In this document: piece by piece, positions 55,422 to 64,000 of the stretch | How positions within the stretch are numbered: position 1 is the stretch's first letter | Layout of the letters: each line of letters begins with the position of its first letter | NCBI RefSeq assembly: GCF_902500225.1 | Contig: NZ_LR722652.1 | Coordinates: forward strand, 248,001-312,000 | From: Buttiauxella massiliensis | GTDB lineage: Bacteria; Pseudomonadota; Gammaproteobacteria; Enterobacterales; Enterobacteriaceae | Length of the DNA stretch: 64,000 bases | Reading direction: 5' to 3' | Translations under genes and position numbers: made by a program | Notes under the pieces: generated by a model | What the model was told of the DNA's origin: nothing | Databases searched by the model: none | The model's input: the letters and a program-made list of their open reading frames with translations, nothing else

Positions 55422-56123
55422 ATGACCAGATTACGGGTTGAAAACCTGAGCAAAACCTTTGTGTTACACCATCAGCACGGTATCCGTTTGCCGGTACTGG
55501 CGAATGCTTCACTGGAAGTGGAATCGGGCGAATGCGTGGTGCTGCACGGCCATTCCGGCAGTGGGAAATCCACCCTTTTGCGCTCGCTGTACGCCAACTA
55601 CTTACCCGATGAAGGGCATATCTGGGTCAAACATAACGATGAATGGCTCGACATTGTGCAGGCTCCGGCGCGTGACGTGCTGGCGGTGCGCCGCCAGACC
55701 ATCGGCTGGGTGAGCCAGTTTTTGCGCGTCATCCCGCGTATTTCAGCACTTGAAGTGGTGATGCAACCGCTACTGGATTTGGGCGTGTCGCGTGACGTTT
55801 GTGAAGACAAAGCGTCGATGCTGCTGACCCGCCTGAATGTGCCGGAGCGCCTGTGGAATCTCGCGCCGTCAACCTTTTCCGGCGGTGAACAACAGCGCGT
55901 AAACATCGCCCGTGGCTTTATCGTCGATTACCCGATTTTGCTGCTTGATGAACCAACCGCCTCGCTGGATGCGAAAAACAGTGCCGCCGTGGTGGATTTA
56001 ATTCTGGAAGCCAAAGCACGTGGAGCGGCAGTCGTCGGCATCTTCCACGACGAAGCGGTACGCAATCAGGTAGCGGACAGACTGCATTCCATGGCAACCA
56101 TCGAGGCAAAAAATGATCATTAA
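55422..56123 (+). CDS. phnL: PhnL, ABC-type ATPase of C-P lyase
   Basis: A 233-residue ABC ATPase (E. coli 226). Walker [10 protein letters not shown], signature FSGGEQQR, Walker B LLLDEP. It is needed for the ribose-triphosphonate step and binds the core with PhnK. The ATG at 55422 fits the GGTGA site and homology; a GTG at 55413 directly after phnK is the alternative. It overlaps phnM by 11 bp. Confidence 0.94.
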   Translation: MTRLRVENLSKTFVLHHQHGIRLPVLANASLEVESGECVVLHGHSGSGKSTLLRSLYANYLPDEGHIWVKHNDEWLDIVQAPARDVLAVRRQTIGWVSQFLRVIPRISALEVVMQPLLDLGVSRDVCEDKASMLLTRLNVPERLWNLAPSTFSGGEQQRVNIARGFIVDYPILLLDEPTASLDAKNSAAVVDLILEAKARGAAVVGIFHDEAVRNQVADRLHSMATIEAKNDH

Positions 56124-57249
56124 TAACGTCAAACTGGTGCTGGAAAATGAAGTGGTGAGTGGCTCACTGGAAGTGGCCGATGGGGTGATTCGTAATTTTG
56201 CCGATAGCCAAAGCCAGTTACCACAAGCGCACGATGGCGAAGGCGGTTGGTTGCTGCCGGGGCTTATCGAGCTGCATACCGACAACCTCGACAAATTCTT
56301 CACCCCACGCCCGAAAGTCGACTGGCCTGCGCATTCCGCGATGAGCAGCCACGACGCATTAATGGTGGCGAGCGGCATCACGACTGTGCTGGACGCCGTA
56401 GCGCTGGGCGACGTGCGCGACGGCGGCGACCGCCTGGAAAACCTCGAGAAGATGATCAATGCGGTAATGGACAGCCAGGCGCGTGGCGTTAACCGCGCCG
56501 AACACCGCCTGCACCTGCGCTGCGAACTGCCGCACCACACCACGCTGCCACTATTCCAGCAGCTAATCGAACGCAGCGGCGTGTCGCTGGTGTCATTAAT
56601 GGACCACTCACCAGGCCAGCGCCAGTTCGCAAACCTGGTGAAGTATCGTGAATATTACCAGGGAAAATATTCGCTCAGCGATACGGAGATGAACAGCTAC
56701 GAGGCGGACCAACTTGCGCTTGCTGAGCGCTGGTCACAGCCCAATCGCCTGGCGATTGCCGCTGAATGTCGTGCGCGCAATATCGCGCTCGCCAGCCATG
56801 ATGACGCGACTGCGGCGCACGTGGTGGAATCCCACGAGTTGGGCAGCGTAATCGCTGAGTTCCCGACTACGCTTGAAGCCGCGCAAGCCTCACGCCAGCA
56901 TGGTTTAAGCGTGCTGATGGGCGCGCCAAACATTGTGCGAGGCGGCTCGCATTCCGGCAATGTGGCGGCGCATGAACTCGCACAAGTCGGCCTGCTGGAT
57001 ATTCTCTCGTCCGACTATTACCCGGCGAGTTTGCTGGACGCTGCGTTCCGCATCGCCCAGGACGAGTCGAACAGTTTCACCCTGCCACAAGCGGTGGCAC
57101 TGGTGACACGCAACCCAGCCAAAGCATTGAATCTCGATGACCGCGGCGTGCTCGCAGAAGGCAAACGTGCCGATATGGTGCTTGCGCATCTTCACGGCGA
57201 TCATGTCCACGTCGGCCATGTCTGGCGTCAGGGAATACGGGTGTTCTGA
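56113..57249 (+). CDS. phnM: PhnM triphosphatase of the C-P lyase pathway
   Basis: A 378-residue amidohydrolase-fold enzyme, the same length as E. coli PhnM. The metal-binding ELHTDN motif and the later SHDDAT segment are present. It removes pyrophosphate from ribose-triphosphonate to give ribose 1-phosphonate 5-phosphate, the PhnJ substrate. It starts inside phnL and shares one base with phnN. Confidence 0.96.
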   Translation: MIINNVKLVLENEVVSGSLEVADGVIRNFADSQSQLPQAHDGEGGWLLPGLIELHTDNLDKFFTPRPKVDWPAHSAMSSHDALMVASGITTVLDAVALGDVRDGGDRLENLEKMINAVMDSQARGVNRAEHRLHLRCELPHHTTLPLFQQLIERSGVSLVSLMDHSPGQRQFANLVKYREYYQGKYSLSDTEMNSYEADQLALAERWSQPNRLAIAAECRARNIALASHDDATAAHVVESHELGSVIAEFPTTLEAAQASRQHGLSVLMGAPNIVRGGSHSGNVAAHELAQVGLLDILSSDYYPASLLDAAFRIAQDESNSFTLPQAVALVTRNPAKALNLDDRGVLAEGKRADMVLAHLHGDHVHVGHVWRQGIRVF

Positions 57250-57836
57250 TGAGCAAAATAGTCTGGTTGATGGGGCCGTCAGGCTCCGGGAAAGACAGCC
57301 TGCTGACGGCACTGCGCCAGCAGGAGAATAATCAACTACTGGTAGCGCACCGCTACATTACCCGCGCCGCCGACGCCGGGTGCGAAAACCATATTGCCTT
57401 GAGTGAAAAGGAGTTCGCTCAGCGCCAAGAACAGGGGCTATTCGCGCTGTGCTGGCAGGCGCATCACCAAAGTTACGGCGTGGGTATCGAGCTGGATATC
57501 TGGCTCGATTCCGGGTTCGACGTGGTGGTGAACGGCTCGCGCCAGCATCTGGCGCAGGCGCGCGCGCGTTACGCCGAAGCGCTAGTGCCGATTTGCCTGC
57601 ATGTTTCGACGGACGTTTTGCGCAAGCGCCTCGAACAACGCGGGCGTGAAACTGCGCAGCAGATCGAACAACGCCTGCAACGTGCGGCCTTTTATGCCCC
57701 GGATTTGGACGACTGTTTAATACTTAACAACGATGGCAGTCTGGCGGAGTCTGTCTTATCGTTTATGCGTCTGGTGAATGGCCAGCGCAATGCCAATATC
57801 GTCCATTTTCGTCCCAAGGAACCGCGCCATGTTTGA
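57249..57836 (+). CDS. phnN: Ribose 1,5-bisphosphate phosphokinase PhnN
   Basis: A 195-residue kinase with P-loop GPSGSGKDS near the N-terminus. It converts ribose 1,5-bisphosphate to PRPP, returning the sugar from the C-P lyase route to metabolism. TGATG junction with phnM; overlap of 8 bp with phnO. Confidence 0.95.
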   Translation: MSKIVWLMGPSGSGKDSLLTALRQQENNQLLVAHRYITRAADAGCENHIALSEKEFAQRQEQGLFALCWQAHHQSYGVGIELDIWLDSGFDVVVNGSRQHLAQARARYAEALVPICLHVSTDVLRKRLEQRGRETAQQIEQRLQRAAFYAPDLDDCLILNNDGSLAESVLSFMRLVNGQRNANIVHFRPKEPRHV

Positions 57837-58287
57837 ACTTCGCCCCGCCACTCTTGCCGATATTGATGCTGTTTACGCTCTGATCTGCGAATTAAAACAG
57901 GCAGAATTTAACCGCCAGGCGTTTAACGTCGGGTTTGCAGCAAATCTTGAAGATCACAATTTATGCTACCAACTTGCACTACTTAACGGCGAGGTTGTCG
58001 GCATGATCAGTCTGCATATGCAGTTTCATCTGCACCATGTGAATTGGGTGGGTGAAATTCAGGAACTGGTGGTAATGCCCGCTGCTCGAGGCCACGGCGT
58101 GGGTAGCAAACTGTTAGCCTGGGCTGAAGAGCAGGCGCGGATTGCCGGAGCGGAACTCACTGAGCTTTCCACCAGCGCCAAACGCCTCGACGCCCACCGT
58201 TTCTACCAGCGCGAAGGGTATCAAAATACCCATTTCCGCTTTACTAAACCGGTGGAGATAAACCGTGACTCTGACGCTAACCCTTAG
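57829..58287 (+). CDS. phnO: Aminoalkylphosphonate N-acetyltransferase PhnO
   Basis: A 152-residue GNAT enzyme (E. coli 144) with a C-terminal extension of a few residues. The acetyl-CoA loop is ARGHGVGSK. It acetylates aminoalkylphosphonates so that they can enter, or be detoxified in, the C-P lyase route. I chose the ATG at 57829 by homology; an ATG at 57778 lies within phnN. It overlaps phnP by 23 bp. Confidence 0.94.
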   Translation: MFELRPATLADIDAVYALICELKQAEFNRQAFNVGFAANLEDHNLCYQLALLNGEVVGMISLHMQFHLHHVNWVGEIQELVVMPAARGHGVGSKLLAWAEEQARIAGAELTELSTSAKRLDAHRFYQREGYQNTHFRFTKPVEINRDSDANP

Positions 58288-59023
58288 CGGAACGGGGGGC
58301 GCACAACTCGTCCCCGCCTTTGGCTGTTTTTGTGCGGCCTGCGAGCGCGCTCGCACTGATCCGCAATTTCGCCGCAAGCCATGCAGCGCGGTGATGAAGT
58401 TTAACGACGCGGTGACACTGTTGGACGCAGGCATTCCCGATTTAATGGACAGCTGGCAACCGGGGGAATTTAAGCAGTTTTTACTCACCCATTACCATAT
58501 GGACCACGTGCAGGGATTATTCCCACTGCGCTGGGGCGTGGGCGAAAAAATCCCGGTGTACGGCCCCGCCGATGAACAAGGCTGCGACGACCTGTTTAAA
58601 CACCCCGGCATTCTGGATTTCAGCCACCAGCTTGAGCCGTTTGTCTGGTTTACCTTGCAGGCGCTACGCGTGACCCCCCTGCCTCTCAACCATTCAAAAC
58701 TGACGCTGGGCTATTTTTTTGAAACCCCGCACAGCCGCGTGGCGTGGTTAAGCGATACCGCAGGTCTGCCCGATAAAACGCTGAAGTTTCTGGCAAATAA
58801 TAAACCGGATGTGATCGTGATTGATTGCAGCCATGAGCCGCGTCCTGAAACACCGAAAAACCATTGCGATTTGAATACCGTTATCGAGCTTAATAAACAG
58901 ATTGGCTGCCCACGCGTTGTCCTTACGCATATCAGCCACCAGTTTGATTGTTGGCTGATGGAGAATGCGTTACCGAAAGGGTTCGAGGCGGGGTTTGATG
59001 GAATGGTTATTCGGGTGGATTAG
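58265..59023 (+). CDS. phnP: Phosphodiesterase PhnP
   Basis: A 252-residue metallo-beta-lactamase-fold enzyme equal in length to E. coli PhnP. The metal motif is HYHMDH and further ligands lie in LSDTAG and DCSH. It opens ribose 1,2-cyclic phosphate 5-phosphate, the product of PhnJ. It uses a GTG start inside phnO and is the last gene of the operon. Its end overlaps the convergent unknown gene by 17 bp, so no dedicated terminator is seen. Confidence 0.95.
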   Translation: MTLTLTLSGTGGAQLVPAFGCFCAACERARTDPQFRRKPCSAVMKFNDAVTLLDAGIPDLMDSWQPGEFKQFLLTHYHMDHVQGLFPLRWGVGEKIPVYGPADEQGCDDLFKHPGILDFSHQLEPFVWFTLQALRVTPLPLNHSKLTLGYFFETPHSRVAWLSDTAGLPDKTLKFLANNKPDVIVIDCSHEPRPETPKNHCDLNTVIELNKQIGCPRVVLTHISHQFDCWLMENALPKGFEAGFDGMVIRVD

Positions 59024-59618
59024 CCGCTTTAATCTTGCTAATCACTAATAGCCGATGCTGATGAATTTCAGGGTCGGTTCCCCAAGCGTACGGTGACCAT
59101 TTGCTGACGAACTCCTCAGCGTTTTGGATAAGCGTTAATTCGTTATCTTCTTTTGTGCCATCCCAAATCATCACTTCAAATCGCGGGTCGGCGATAGCTT
59201 CAGTGATCCTATATTCCCAGAAACGACGACCATCAGCGGTTTGCTCATTATCAGAAACAACAATCTCATACATTTCCAATAACCAGGCAAATATCCGTTT
59301 TGCTAATCCCTGCAACGCATCCTGGTACTCCGGCATAAATGTGCGCCAAACCATGACCTGCGTACAGTGCTGTTTGCCTGGCACCACAAATTTCCCGGTA
59401 ACAATTTTTACCGCATAGGCGGTGATGTCGTCTTTTAGCAGGCGGCATTGTTTACCGTCGAGCGACACCACCAGACGGTATCCCGCCGGAGGAACGTAGC
59501 CGGGTAAGCTAAAAGGTTCAACCCCTTTGGCGAGGAACGCCAGGGTGTGTTCCCGGTTACGATCTGGGGCGTTGAGCTTTCTGTTGAAATCCGCGTCGCT
59601 TATCAATCTCGGTGCCAT
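59007..59618 (-). CDS. Uncharacterised protein, convergent with phnP
   Basis: I do not recognise this 203-residue protein. It has no signal peptide or membrane helix; it mixes charged and aromatic residues, with a block of acidic/aspartate-rich sequence near residues 135-170 and a terminal LLVISKIKA. Its end lies within phnP. E. coli has no gene here between phnP and yjdP, so it is an insertion or a lineage-specific gene. The coding signal is good over the full length and I regard it as real. Confidence 0.7.
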   Translation of the reverse strand: MAPRLISDADFNRKLNAPDRNREHTLAFLAKGVEPFSLPGYVPPAGYRLVVSLDGKQCRLLKDDITAYAVKIVTGKFVVPGKQHCTQVMVWRTFMPEYQDALQGLAKRIFAWLLEMYEIVVSDNEQTADGRRFWEYRITEAIADPRFEVMIWDGTKEDNELTLIQNAEEFVSKWSPYAWGTDPEIHQHRLLVISKIKAANPPE

Positions 59619-59854
59619 TAGTTGTGAAATCCTTATCCTAAGTATGCTTATTTTTCCCTTTAAAGCCAGCTTAAAAAAACCACGTTTTTCCTGATATTAC
59701 GGGTACTTGTAGTAACAAATCTTAAGCTTGATAAGAAAATTAACACACTAAATGAATAAAAATTCACCACTTTTTTGTTTGCTTTTAGTTTTCAGAAGAC
59801 AACTCGCAAAACGCAAATTTAATGTGCTTTTTATCACTCACCGATTTTCAAAAC

Positions 59855-60196
59855 TTACCGAAAATCATCATCCAAACGGCGTTCGTCCTCTTCAAGCTGA
59901 CGGCGCTGTTGATCCAACTGACGTTGCTGGTCGTCAAGCTGGCGTCGGCGATCTTCGAGTTGACGGTGACGGTCTTCATACTGGCGGCGATCGTCATCAT
60001 TTCGACGCTGGCTTTCGTCCCAGCGGCGGTCGTCGTTGTCATCACTACGGCTGTCATTCGGTTTGTAGGCATCGTTAATCGCCTGCGAAATAGACCCCAC
60101 AATGGAGTTATCAAACAGGCCATCCAACGCATCGGCGTGGGCAATGGTTGTCATGGTCAGGGTGCCGAGCAGTAGCACGGTGGAGTATCGATTCAT
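59855..60196 (-). CDS. yjdP: YjdP-like exported protein
   Basis: A 113-residue protein with a signal peptide (cleaved near AHA). The second half is a run of charged repeats built on Arg-Arg-Gln-Leu, Asp and Glu (about residues 65-113), likely one long helix. It matches E. coli YjdP in layout and location beside phnP. Function is unknown. 236 bp separate it from the unknown gene; that gap is AT-rich and shows no other gene. Confidence 0.88.
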   Translation of the reverse strand: MNRYSTVLLLGTLTMTTIAHADALDGLFDNSIVGSISQAINDAYKPNDSRSDDNDDRRWDESQRRNDDDRRQYEDRHRQLEDRRRQLDDQQRQLDQQRRQLEEDERRLDDDFR

Positions 60197-60620
60197 AAGC
60201 CCATCTCATGAAAATAGAGTTTAGGGACGATAAAAAAAATGCCAGAACCCTGACAGCAGAGAATTCCCAATTTTCACCTTAATTATATTTATAAGTAATA
60301 TTTACCTTTAACCCAATCCAGATTTTTCATGCCATATTTTGGTGCAAAAAAAATCAGAAAAACAACCACTTCCCACCCTGTGTAATAATTCGAAAATCCC
60401 GAGCAATGCGGTTTAACTTAGCCAAAAATCAGCAATTTAGATTGAAATTACACAGTTTAGAAAAAACAATCGCTCGGAAATACCTCACTTTCACAACCAC
60501 AAAAAATTCAAAAACATGATCACCATCAGTTATTTTAAATAAATAGTGAAACGTTATTTCAACTTATATGGATAGCGTGTTTTAATCTTTCCAATTCAAA
60601 CTAACTCATAGGGAACTACA
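60197..60620. other. Long AT-rich intergenic region before the symporter
   Basis: 424 bp with no credible gene. It contains the yjdP promoter (minus strand), the symporter promoter, and the operator-like site at 60545-60563. No further hairpin stands out. Confidence 0.5.
60545..60563 (+). promoter_or_regulatory. KdgR/IclR-like operator candidate
   Basis: AGTGAAACGTTATTTCAAC fits 16 of 19 positions of the KdgR consensus AATRAAAYRNYRTTTYATT (recalled), with core TGAAA-CGTTA-TTTCA. It lies 58 bp before the symporter start, suitable for repression. Confidence 0.5.
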
Positions 60621-62399
60621 ATGTTTTACGATTACATTGTAATAGCGGGTTATTTCTTATTAATGGTAGCGATTAGCCTACTGTTCAAAAAAATGGCCAA
60701 TAACAGTACCAGCGACTACTTCCGCGGAGGCGGCAAGATGTTGTGGTGGATGGTTGGGGCAACCGCGTTTATGACGCAGTTTTCTGCCTGGACGTTCACC
60801 GGTGCGGCTGGCAAAGCCTTTACCGATGGTTTCGCAGTTCTTGCCGTGTTTGTCGGCAACATGTTTGCTTATCTTCTGGCGTGGGCATACTTCGCTCGCC
60901 GCTTCCGTCAAATGCGTGTGGATACCCCAACTGAAGCGGTACGTCGCCGTTTTGGCCCGGTCAACGAGCAGTTCTTTACCTGGGTCATTATCCCACTAAG
61001 CGTGATTAACGCAGGCGTGTGGTTAAACGGTCTTGGCGTGTTCGCATCCGCCGTCTTTAACGCTGATATCATCACCACTATCTGGATTACCGGCCTTGCG
61101 GTTCTGGCTATTTCCATGCTGAGTGGCGCGTGGGGTGTGGTAGCGTCCGACTTTATTCAAACGCTGGTTATTGCAGTTATTTCAGTCGCTTGCGCAGTAG
61201 TTGCCCTATGGGCAGTCGGTGGCCCGGCTAACATCGTGACTGAGTTCCCATCCGGTTTCTTTACTGGCCCGGATATGAACTACCCGCTGTTGATGGTTGG
61301 CACCTTCCTGTTCTTTGTGGTGAAACAGCTGCAAAGTATTAATAACATGCAGGAATCCTACCGCTTCCTGAATGCTAAAGACTCCAAAAATGCCAGCAAA
61401 GCGGCTCTGATGGCACTGCTGATGATGCTGATTGGCGCGGTAATTTGGTTCATTCCACCATGGGCAACTGCGATTCTGTACCCAAATGCCGGGGCGCAAT
61501 ATCCTGAGCTGGGTGCTAAAGCACGTGATGCGGTTTACCTGGTGTTTGCTCGTGAAGCCATGCCGCTGGGTACTGTAGGGCTGCTGATGGCGGGTCTGTT
61601 CGCGGCAACCATGTCCTCCATGGATTCTGCATTAAACCGTAACTCCGGTATCTTCGTACGTAGCTTCTACGCAACGATTGTGCGTAAAGGTAAAGCAACA
61701 GATAAAGAGCAACTGCGTGCCGGTCAAGTTGCCTGCCTGGTTAACGGCTTGCTGGTTATCTTCATGGCGCAGTTCTTTAACTCTCTCAAGCACCTCAGCC
61801 TGTTCGACCTGATGATGCAAGTAGCAACACTGCTGCAATCACCGATTCTGGTTCCATTGTTCTTCGGCATGTTGATTCGCAGAACCCCTTCATGGGCTCC
61901 ATGGGCAACCGTCGTATTCGGCCTGGGCGTATCCTGGATGGTGGTTGATGTGTTCACGCCGCAGTATGTCATGTCCTGGTTCGGTGTTGAGAAACTGACT
62001 GGCCGTGAAGTTAGCGAGCTGAAAACAATCATTCCAATCGTTGCACATCTGGTACTGACCGGTGGCTTCTTCTGCCTGAGCGCGTTGTTCTATAAACCGC
62101 AAGCAGATACAAATGTCGAAGCAACTAATGCGTTCTTTAAAGATGTCGAAACCGAGTGTGTTGAAGACGACGCGCAGGACATCGTTGACCGTATGCAGCG
62201 TAACAAGCTGGGTGACCTGACTATCTATATGGCGATTGGCTTGTCGGCGATGATGCTGATTCCAAACCCAATGTGGGGCCGCTTGTTGTTCCTGGCCTGT
62301 GCCGCGGCGGTGTTTGCTGTCGGGTATGCGTTAAAACGCAGTGCGAAGATCGATAAAGCAGCTGTGGTTCTCAAGCCAGCAACGCAAAATAATCAATAA
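60621..62399 (+). CDS. Sodium:solute symporter (SSS family)
   Basis: A 592-residue protein with about 13 to 14 membrane helices. The SSS motifs are visible: SDYFRGGGKMLWW after the first helix and the sodium-site segment ATMSSMDSALNRN near residue 330. A hydrophilic stretch (about 500-540) separates the last two helices. The substrate is unknown; a KdgR-like site upstream hints at a sugar acid or uronate. It is a single-gene unit with a terminator. Confidence 0.9.
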   Translation: MFYDYIVIAGYFLLMVAISLLFKKMANNSTSDYFRGGGKMLWWMVGATAFMTQFSAWTFTGAAGKAFTDGFAVLAVFVGNMFAYLLAWAYFARRFRQMRVDTPTEAVRRRFGPVNEQFFTWVIIPLSVINAGVWLNGLGVFASAVFNADIITTIWITGLAVLAISMLSGAWGVVASDFIQTLVIAVISVACAVVALWAVGGPANIVTEFPSGFFTGPDMNYPLLMVGTFLFFVVKQLQSINNMQESYRFLNAKDSKNASKAALMALLMMLIGAVIWFIPPWATAILYPNAGAQYPELGAKARDAVYLVFAREAMPLGTVGLLMAGLFAATMSSMDSALNRNSGIFVRSFYATIVRKGKATDKEQLRAGQVACLVNGLLVIFMAQFFNSLKHLSLFDLMMQVATLLQSPILVPLFFGMLIRRTPSWAPWATVVFGLGVSWMVVDVFTPQYVMSWFGVEKLTGREVSELKTIIPIVAHLVLTGGFFCLSALFYKPQADTNVEATNAFFKDVETECVEDDAQDIVDRMQRNKLGDLTIYMAIGLSAMMLIPNPMWGRLLFLACAAAVFAVGYALKRSAKIDKAAVVLKPATQNNQ

Positions 62400-62416
62400 C
62401 ACTATTCACTAAACTC

Positions 62417-62446
62417 AAAAGCCACCCAATCTTCGGTGGCTTTTTT
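62417..62446 (+). terminator. Terminator of the symporter gene
   Basis: GCCACC / GGTGGC stem, flanked by AAAA and TTTTTT, 22 bp after the stop: a textbook intrinsic terminator. The A-run also allows action on the other strand. Confidence 0.9.
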
Positions 62447-62875
62447 ATTTCCCGAACAACTCAAATTGTTAACATTGCTTCGTAACCAACTATTTCTATT
62501 ATAATAGTTCACATAAGCAATGCGAAAGAATTGATTATTATTTAACTCAAGAAAACTTTCTTCAATTAAACCAAGCGGCTAAAAAAACGAATCTGGCCAT
62601 TGATTAAGAAGCATCTTAGCCATGAAAATTAAAAGAAAATAATAACCGAACGGTTATTTATTACATTCGATTGCAATAATTTGGCAATTTCTGCTGCAAT
62701 TATGTTTTCAGCACCTCCGAACACCTCCCCACAAAAAACCGCAAAGCACGCTAAGAATAATCTCAGATACATTCGTAAATATTATGTAATGAGGTGATCT
62801 AATACATTCATACTATGTAAATCAGATGTATCATTACCGTTAATGCTACCGAGGCCGCTAACAGAGTGATGCGCT
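62447..62875. other. Promoter region of the giant surface protein
   Basis: About 430 bp, very AT-rich, without a gene. Near the end are two TACAT...ATGTA dyads (62768-62788 and 62803-62819), within a loosely repeated ATACATTC...ATGTAA unit. They may be regulator sites just upstream of the start. No clear -10/-35 pair can be chosen. Confidence 0.5.
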
Positions 62876-64000
62876 ATGTCCAGACAAAGAAACGACAATC
62901 CTACCCGTCCACGCCATCACCGTTTCGCCCTGGAGCCACGGCAGTTGTTCGATGGCGCAGCCGTCACTGAGGCTGCTCATCATGCGGATAATCCGCTTGA
63001 TACCCAGCACCACGATAACGCGCCAGACGCCTCCAAAGCGGTTTTTGTCCCACCTGCATCGGTGCCTGCACCAGCATCAATAACAGCACCGGCTCCCGCA
63101 GATGCGACTGCGCCGCATGAAGTTTATGTTGTCGATAGTCACGTCCAAAATTGGCAATCGCTGGTCAGCCAGTTGCCAGAAGGCAGCCGCGTGCTGGTGC
63201 TGGACTCTCAGCACTCCGGGCTTGAGCAGATTAATGAAGCGCTAAAGAACGATAAAAATATCACTGCGATTCATATCATCAGCCATGGCGCCAGCGATGA
63301 GATAACACTCGGTAGCGACAAACTTAATGACAAAACGATTGCTCAATATCAGCAGCAATTAGAAACTCTTGGCGAAAAGCTCAGTACAGACGGCGATATC
63401 TTGCTGTATGGCTGCAACGTCACGGCAAAAGACACCATCCTGATTACCCGTATGGCGGACTACACCCATGCGGATATTGCGGCTTCAAATGACGAAACGG
63501 GTAGCGCAGCAAAAGCGGCTGACTGGACACTTGAATCCCGTACCGGCGTTATCGAAACACGTTCGCTGGAGTTGGCGTACGATGGCGTGCTGCAAGCCCC
63601 TGAACTCACCACCACTAACCCGGACATGGTGGTTTCTGAGCCAAGCTCACTGCACCCAGGTGCCGAAACCGGCAGTTTCAGCGGCATAACGATTAATGCC
63701 AGTGATGCAAATGTCGCGATCAGCGTGACATTGACCAACGGTGCCGTAGGTGATTTGGTTAATGGTGCTAAATCAGGGAAGACACTGGAGTTCGTCGGCT
63801 CAGTTGCAGATGCACAAGCTTGGTTAAACTCACTTAAATTCACCGCAAGTGATACCGAACTGGGCAAACAGTCCGCCTCAACGGATGTGCAGTTTTATAT
63901 CTTAAGTTTTTCAGGCAACGATAGTCTGGTCACGCATGTCACCATCACTCCATCTAACGACCCGGTAACTGTGCCAAACAAAACCTTAATCGTGCCGGAA
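62876..64000 (+). CDS. Large DUF4347 surface protein, N-terminal part
   Basis: The frame stays open to the window end (375 codons), so the gene continues beyond. The N-terminus is basic and carries FALEPRQLFDGAA (about residues 17-29), the LEPRxLFDGA tag of giant gammaproteobacterial adhesins. A Pro/Ala-rich linker follows, then a DUF4347 domain (about 82-230, with HIISHGASDEITLGS), then the first cadherin- or Ig-like beta repeat. Such proteins are usually exported by type I secretion and act as biofilm adhesins; the C-terminal signal and transporter lie outside. Confidence 0.88.
   Translation, partial: MSRQRNDNPTRPRHHRFALEPRQLFDGAAVTEAAHHADNPLDTQHHDNAPDASKAVFVPPASVPAPASITAPAPADATAPHEVYVVDSHVQNWQSLVSQLPEGSRVLVLDSQHSGLEQINEALKNDKNITAIHIISHGASDEITLGSDKLNDKTIAQYQQQLETLGEKLSTDGDILLYGCNVTAKDTILITRMADYTHADIAASNDETGSAAKAADWTLESRTGVIETRSLELAYDGVLQAPELTTTNPDMVVSEPSSLHPGAETGSFSGITINASDANVAISVTLTNGAVGDLVNGAKSGKTLEFVGSVADAQAWLNSLKFTASDTELGKQSASTDVQFYILSFSGNDSLVTHVTITPSNDPVTVPNKTLIVPE

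Noticed and set aside
59752-60078. Frames opposite yjdP
   Set aside because: They are antisense to the repetitive charged tail of yjdP, whose homology and signal peptide are clear.
1-64000. CRISPR array, tRNA/rRNA genes, prophage, insertion sequence or integrative element
   Set aside because: No regularly spaced repeats, tRNA-like cloverleaf sequence, integrase or transposase frame was found; only dispersed small repeats are present.

Overview
The window looks like chromosomal DNA of a member of the Enterobacteriaceae. The evidence is E. coli-type gene order (crfC-yjcZ, yjdM, yjdN, phnCDEFGHIJKLMNOP, yjdP), close homologues of yghU, yghX, yiaWV, yfdX, hdeBD, gadBC, evgAS and ataRT, a full-length ERIC element and a cspA-type cold-shock leader. 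The species cannot be fixed from sequence alone; a Buttiauxella/Kluyvera-like genus would fit. I see no rRNA, tRNA, CRISPR array, integrase or transposase.

Region by region: (1) 1-516, the C-terminal end of a GGDEF protein. (2) 887-10682, one tightly coupled run: a serine-type sulfatase, its radical-SAM maturase, then MoxR, DUF58, DUF4381, two VWA proteins (the second fused to TPRs and lacking its metal site), BatD and an exported HAD phosphatase. (3) 10733-11527, an AtaT/AtaR-type acetyltransferase toxin-antitoxin pair whose toxin has a substituted acetyl-CoA loop, with a palindromic operator. (4) 11712-12082, a cspA-like gene with its cold-box leader. (5) 12233-16329, a quinate/shikimate catabolic operon (fused 3-dehydroshikimate dehydratase, MFS transporter, shikimate-dehydrogenase-like enzyme). 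(6) 16523-26621, mixed genes: yghU, a lipoprotein, a Spy-like protein, two small membrane proteins ending in an ERIC, YfaZ, an IprA/YaiV-like regulator, yiaW-yiaV-DMT, a PAS-GGDEF protein, yghX and a DMT exporter.

(7) 26739-35468 is an acid-resistance island. hdeD-hdeB-gadB-gadC run as one operon, divergent from yfdX, with an EvgA-like box between them. An EvgS/EvgA pair follows, and this EvgS lacks the cytoplasmic PAS domain. (8) 35854-38303, OsmC and SDR genes divergent from a LysR regulator across a perfect 15-bp inverted repeat. (9) 38353-41393, a beta-glucoside PTS (IIB, 6-phospho-beta-glucosidase, IIC) without IIA. (10) 41726-44982, yjcZ-crfC. (11) 45366-60196, the phosphonate region: yjdM, yjdN, a DUF2235 hydrolase, the whole 14-gene C-P lyase operon, an unrecognised gene and yjdP. 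A 566-bp near-palindromic non-coding element with covarying hairpins (45737-46302) sits between yjdM and yjdN. (12) 60621-62399, a sodium:solute symporter behind a KdgR-like operator. (13) 62876-64000, the start of a very large DUF4347 surface protein that runs off the window.

The most unusual items are the sulfatase/maturase-MoxR-VWA operon, the covarying palindromic element, the fused hde-gad operon with its PAS-less EvgS, and the altered AtaT-like toxin.
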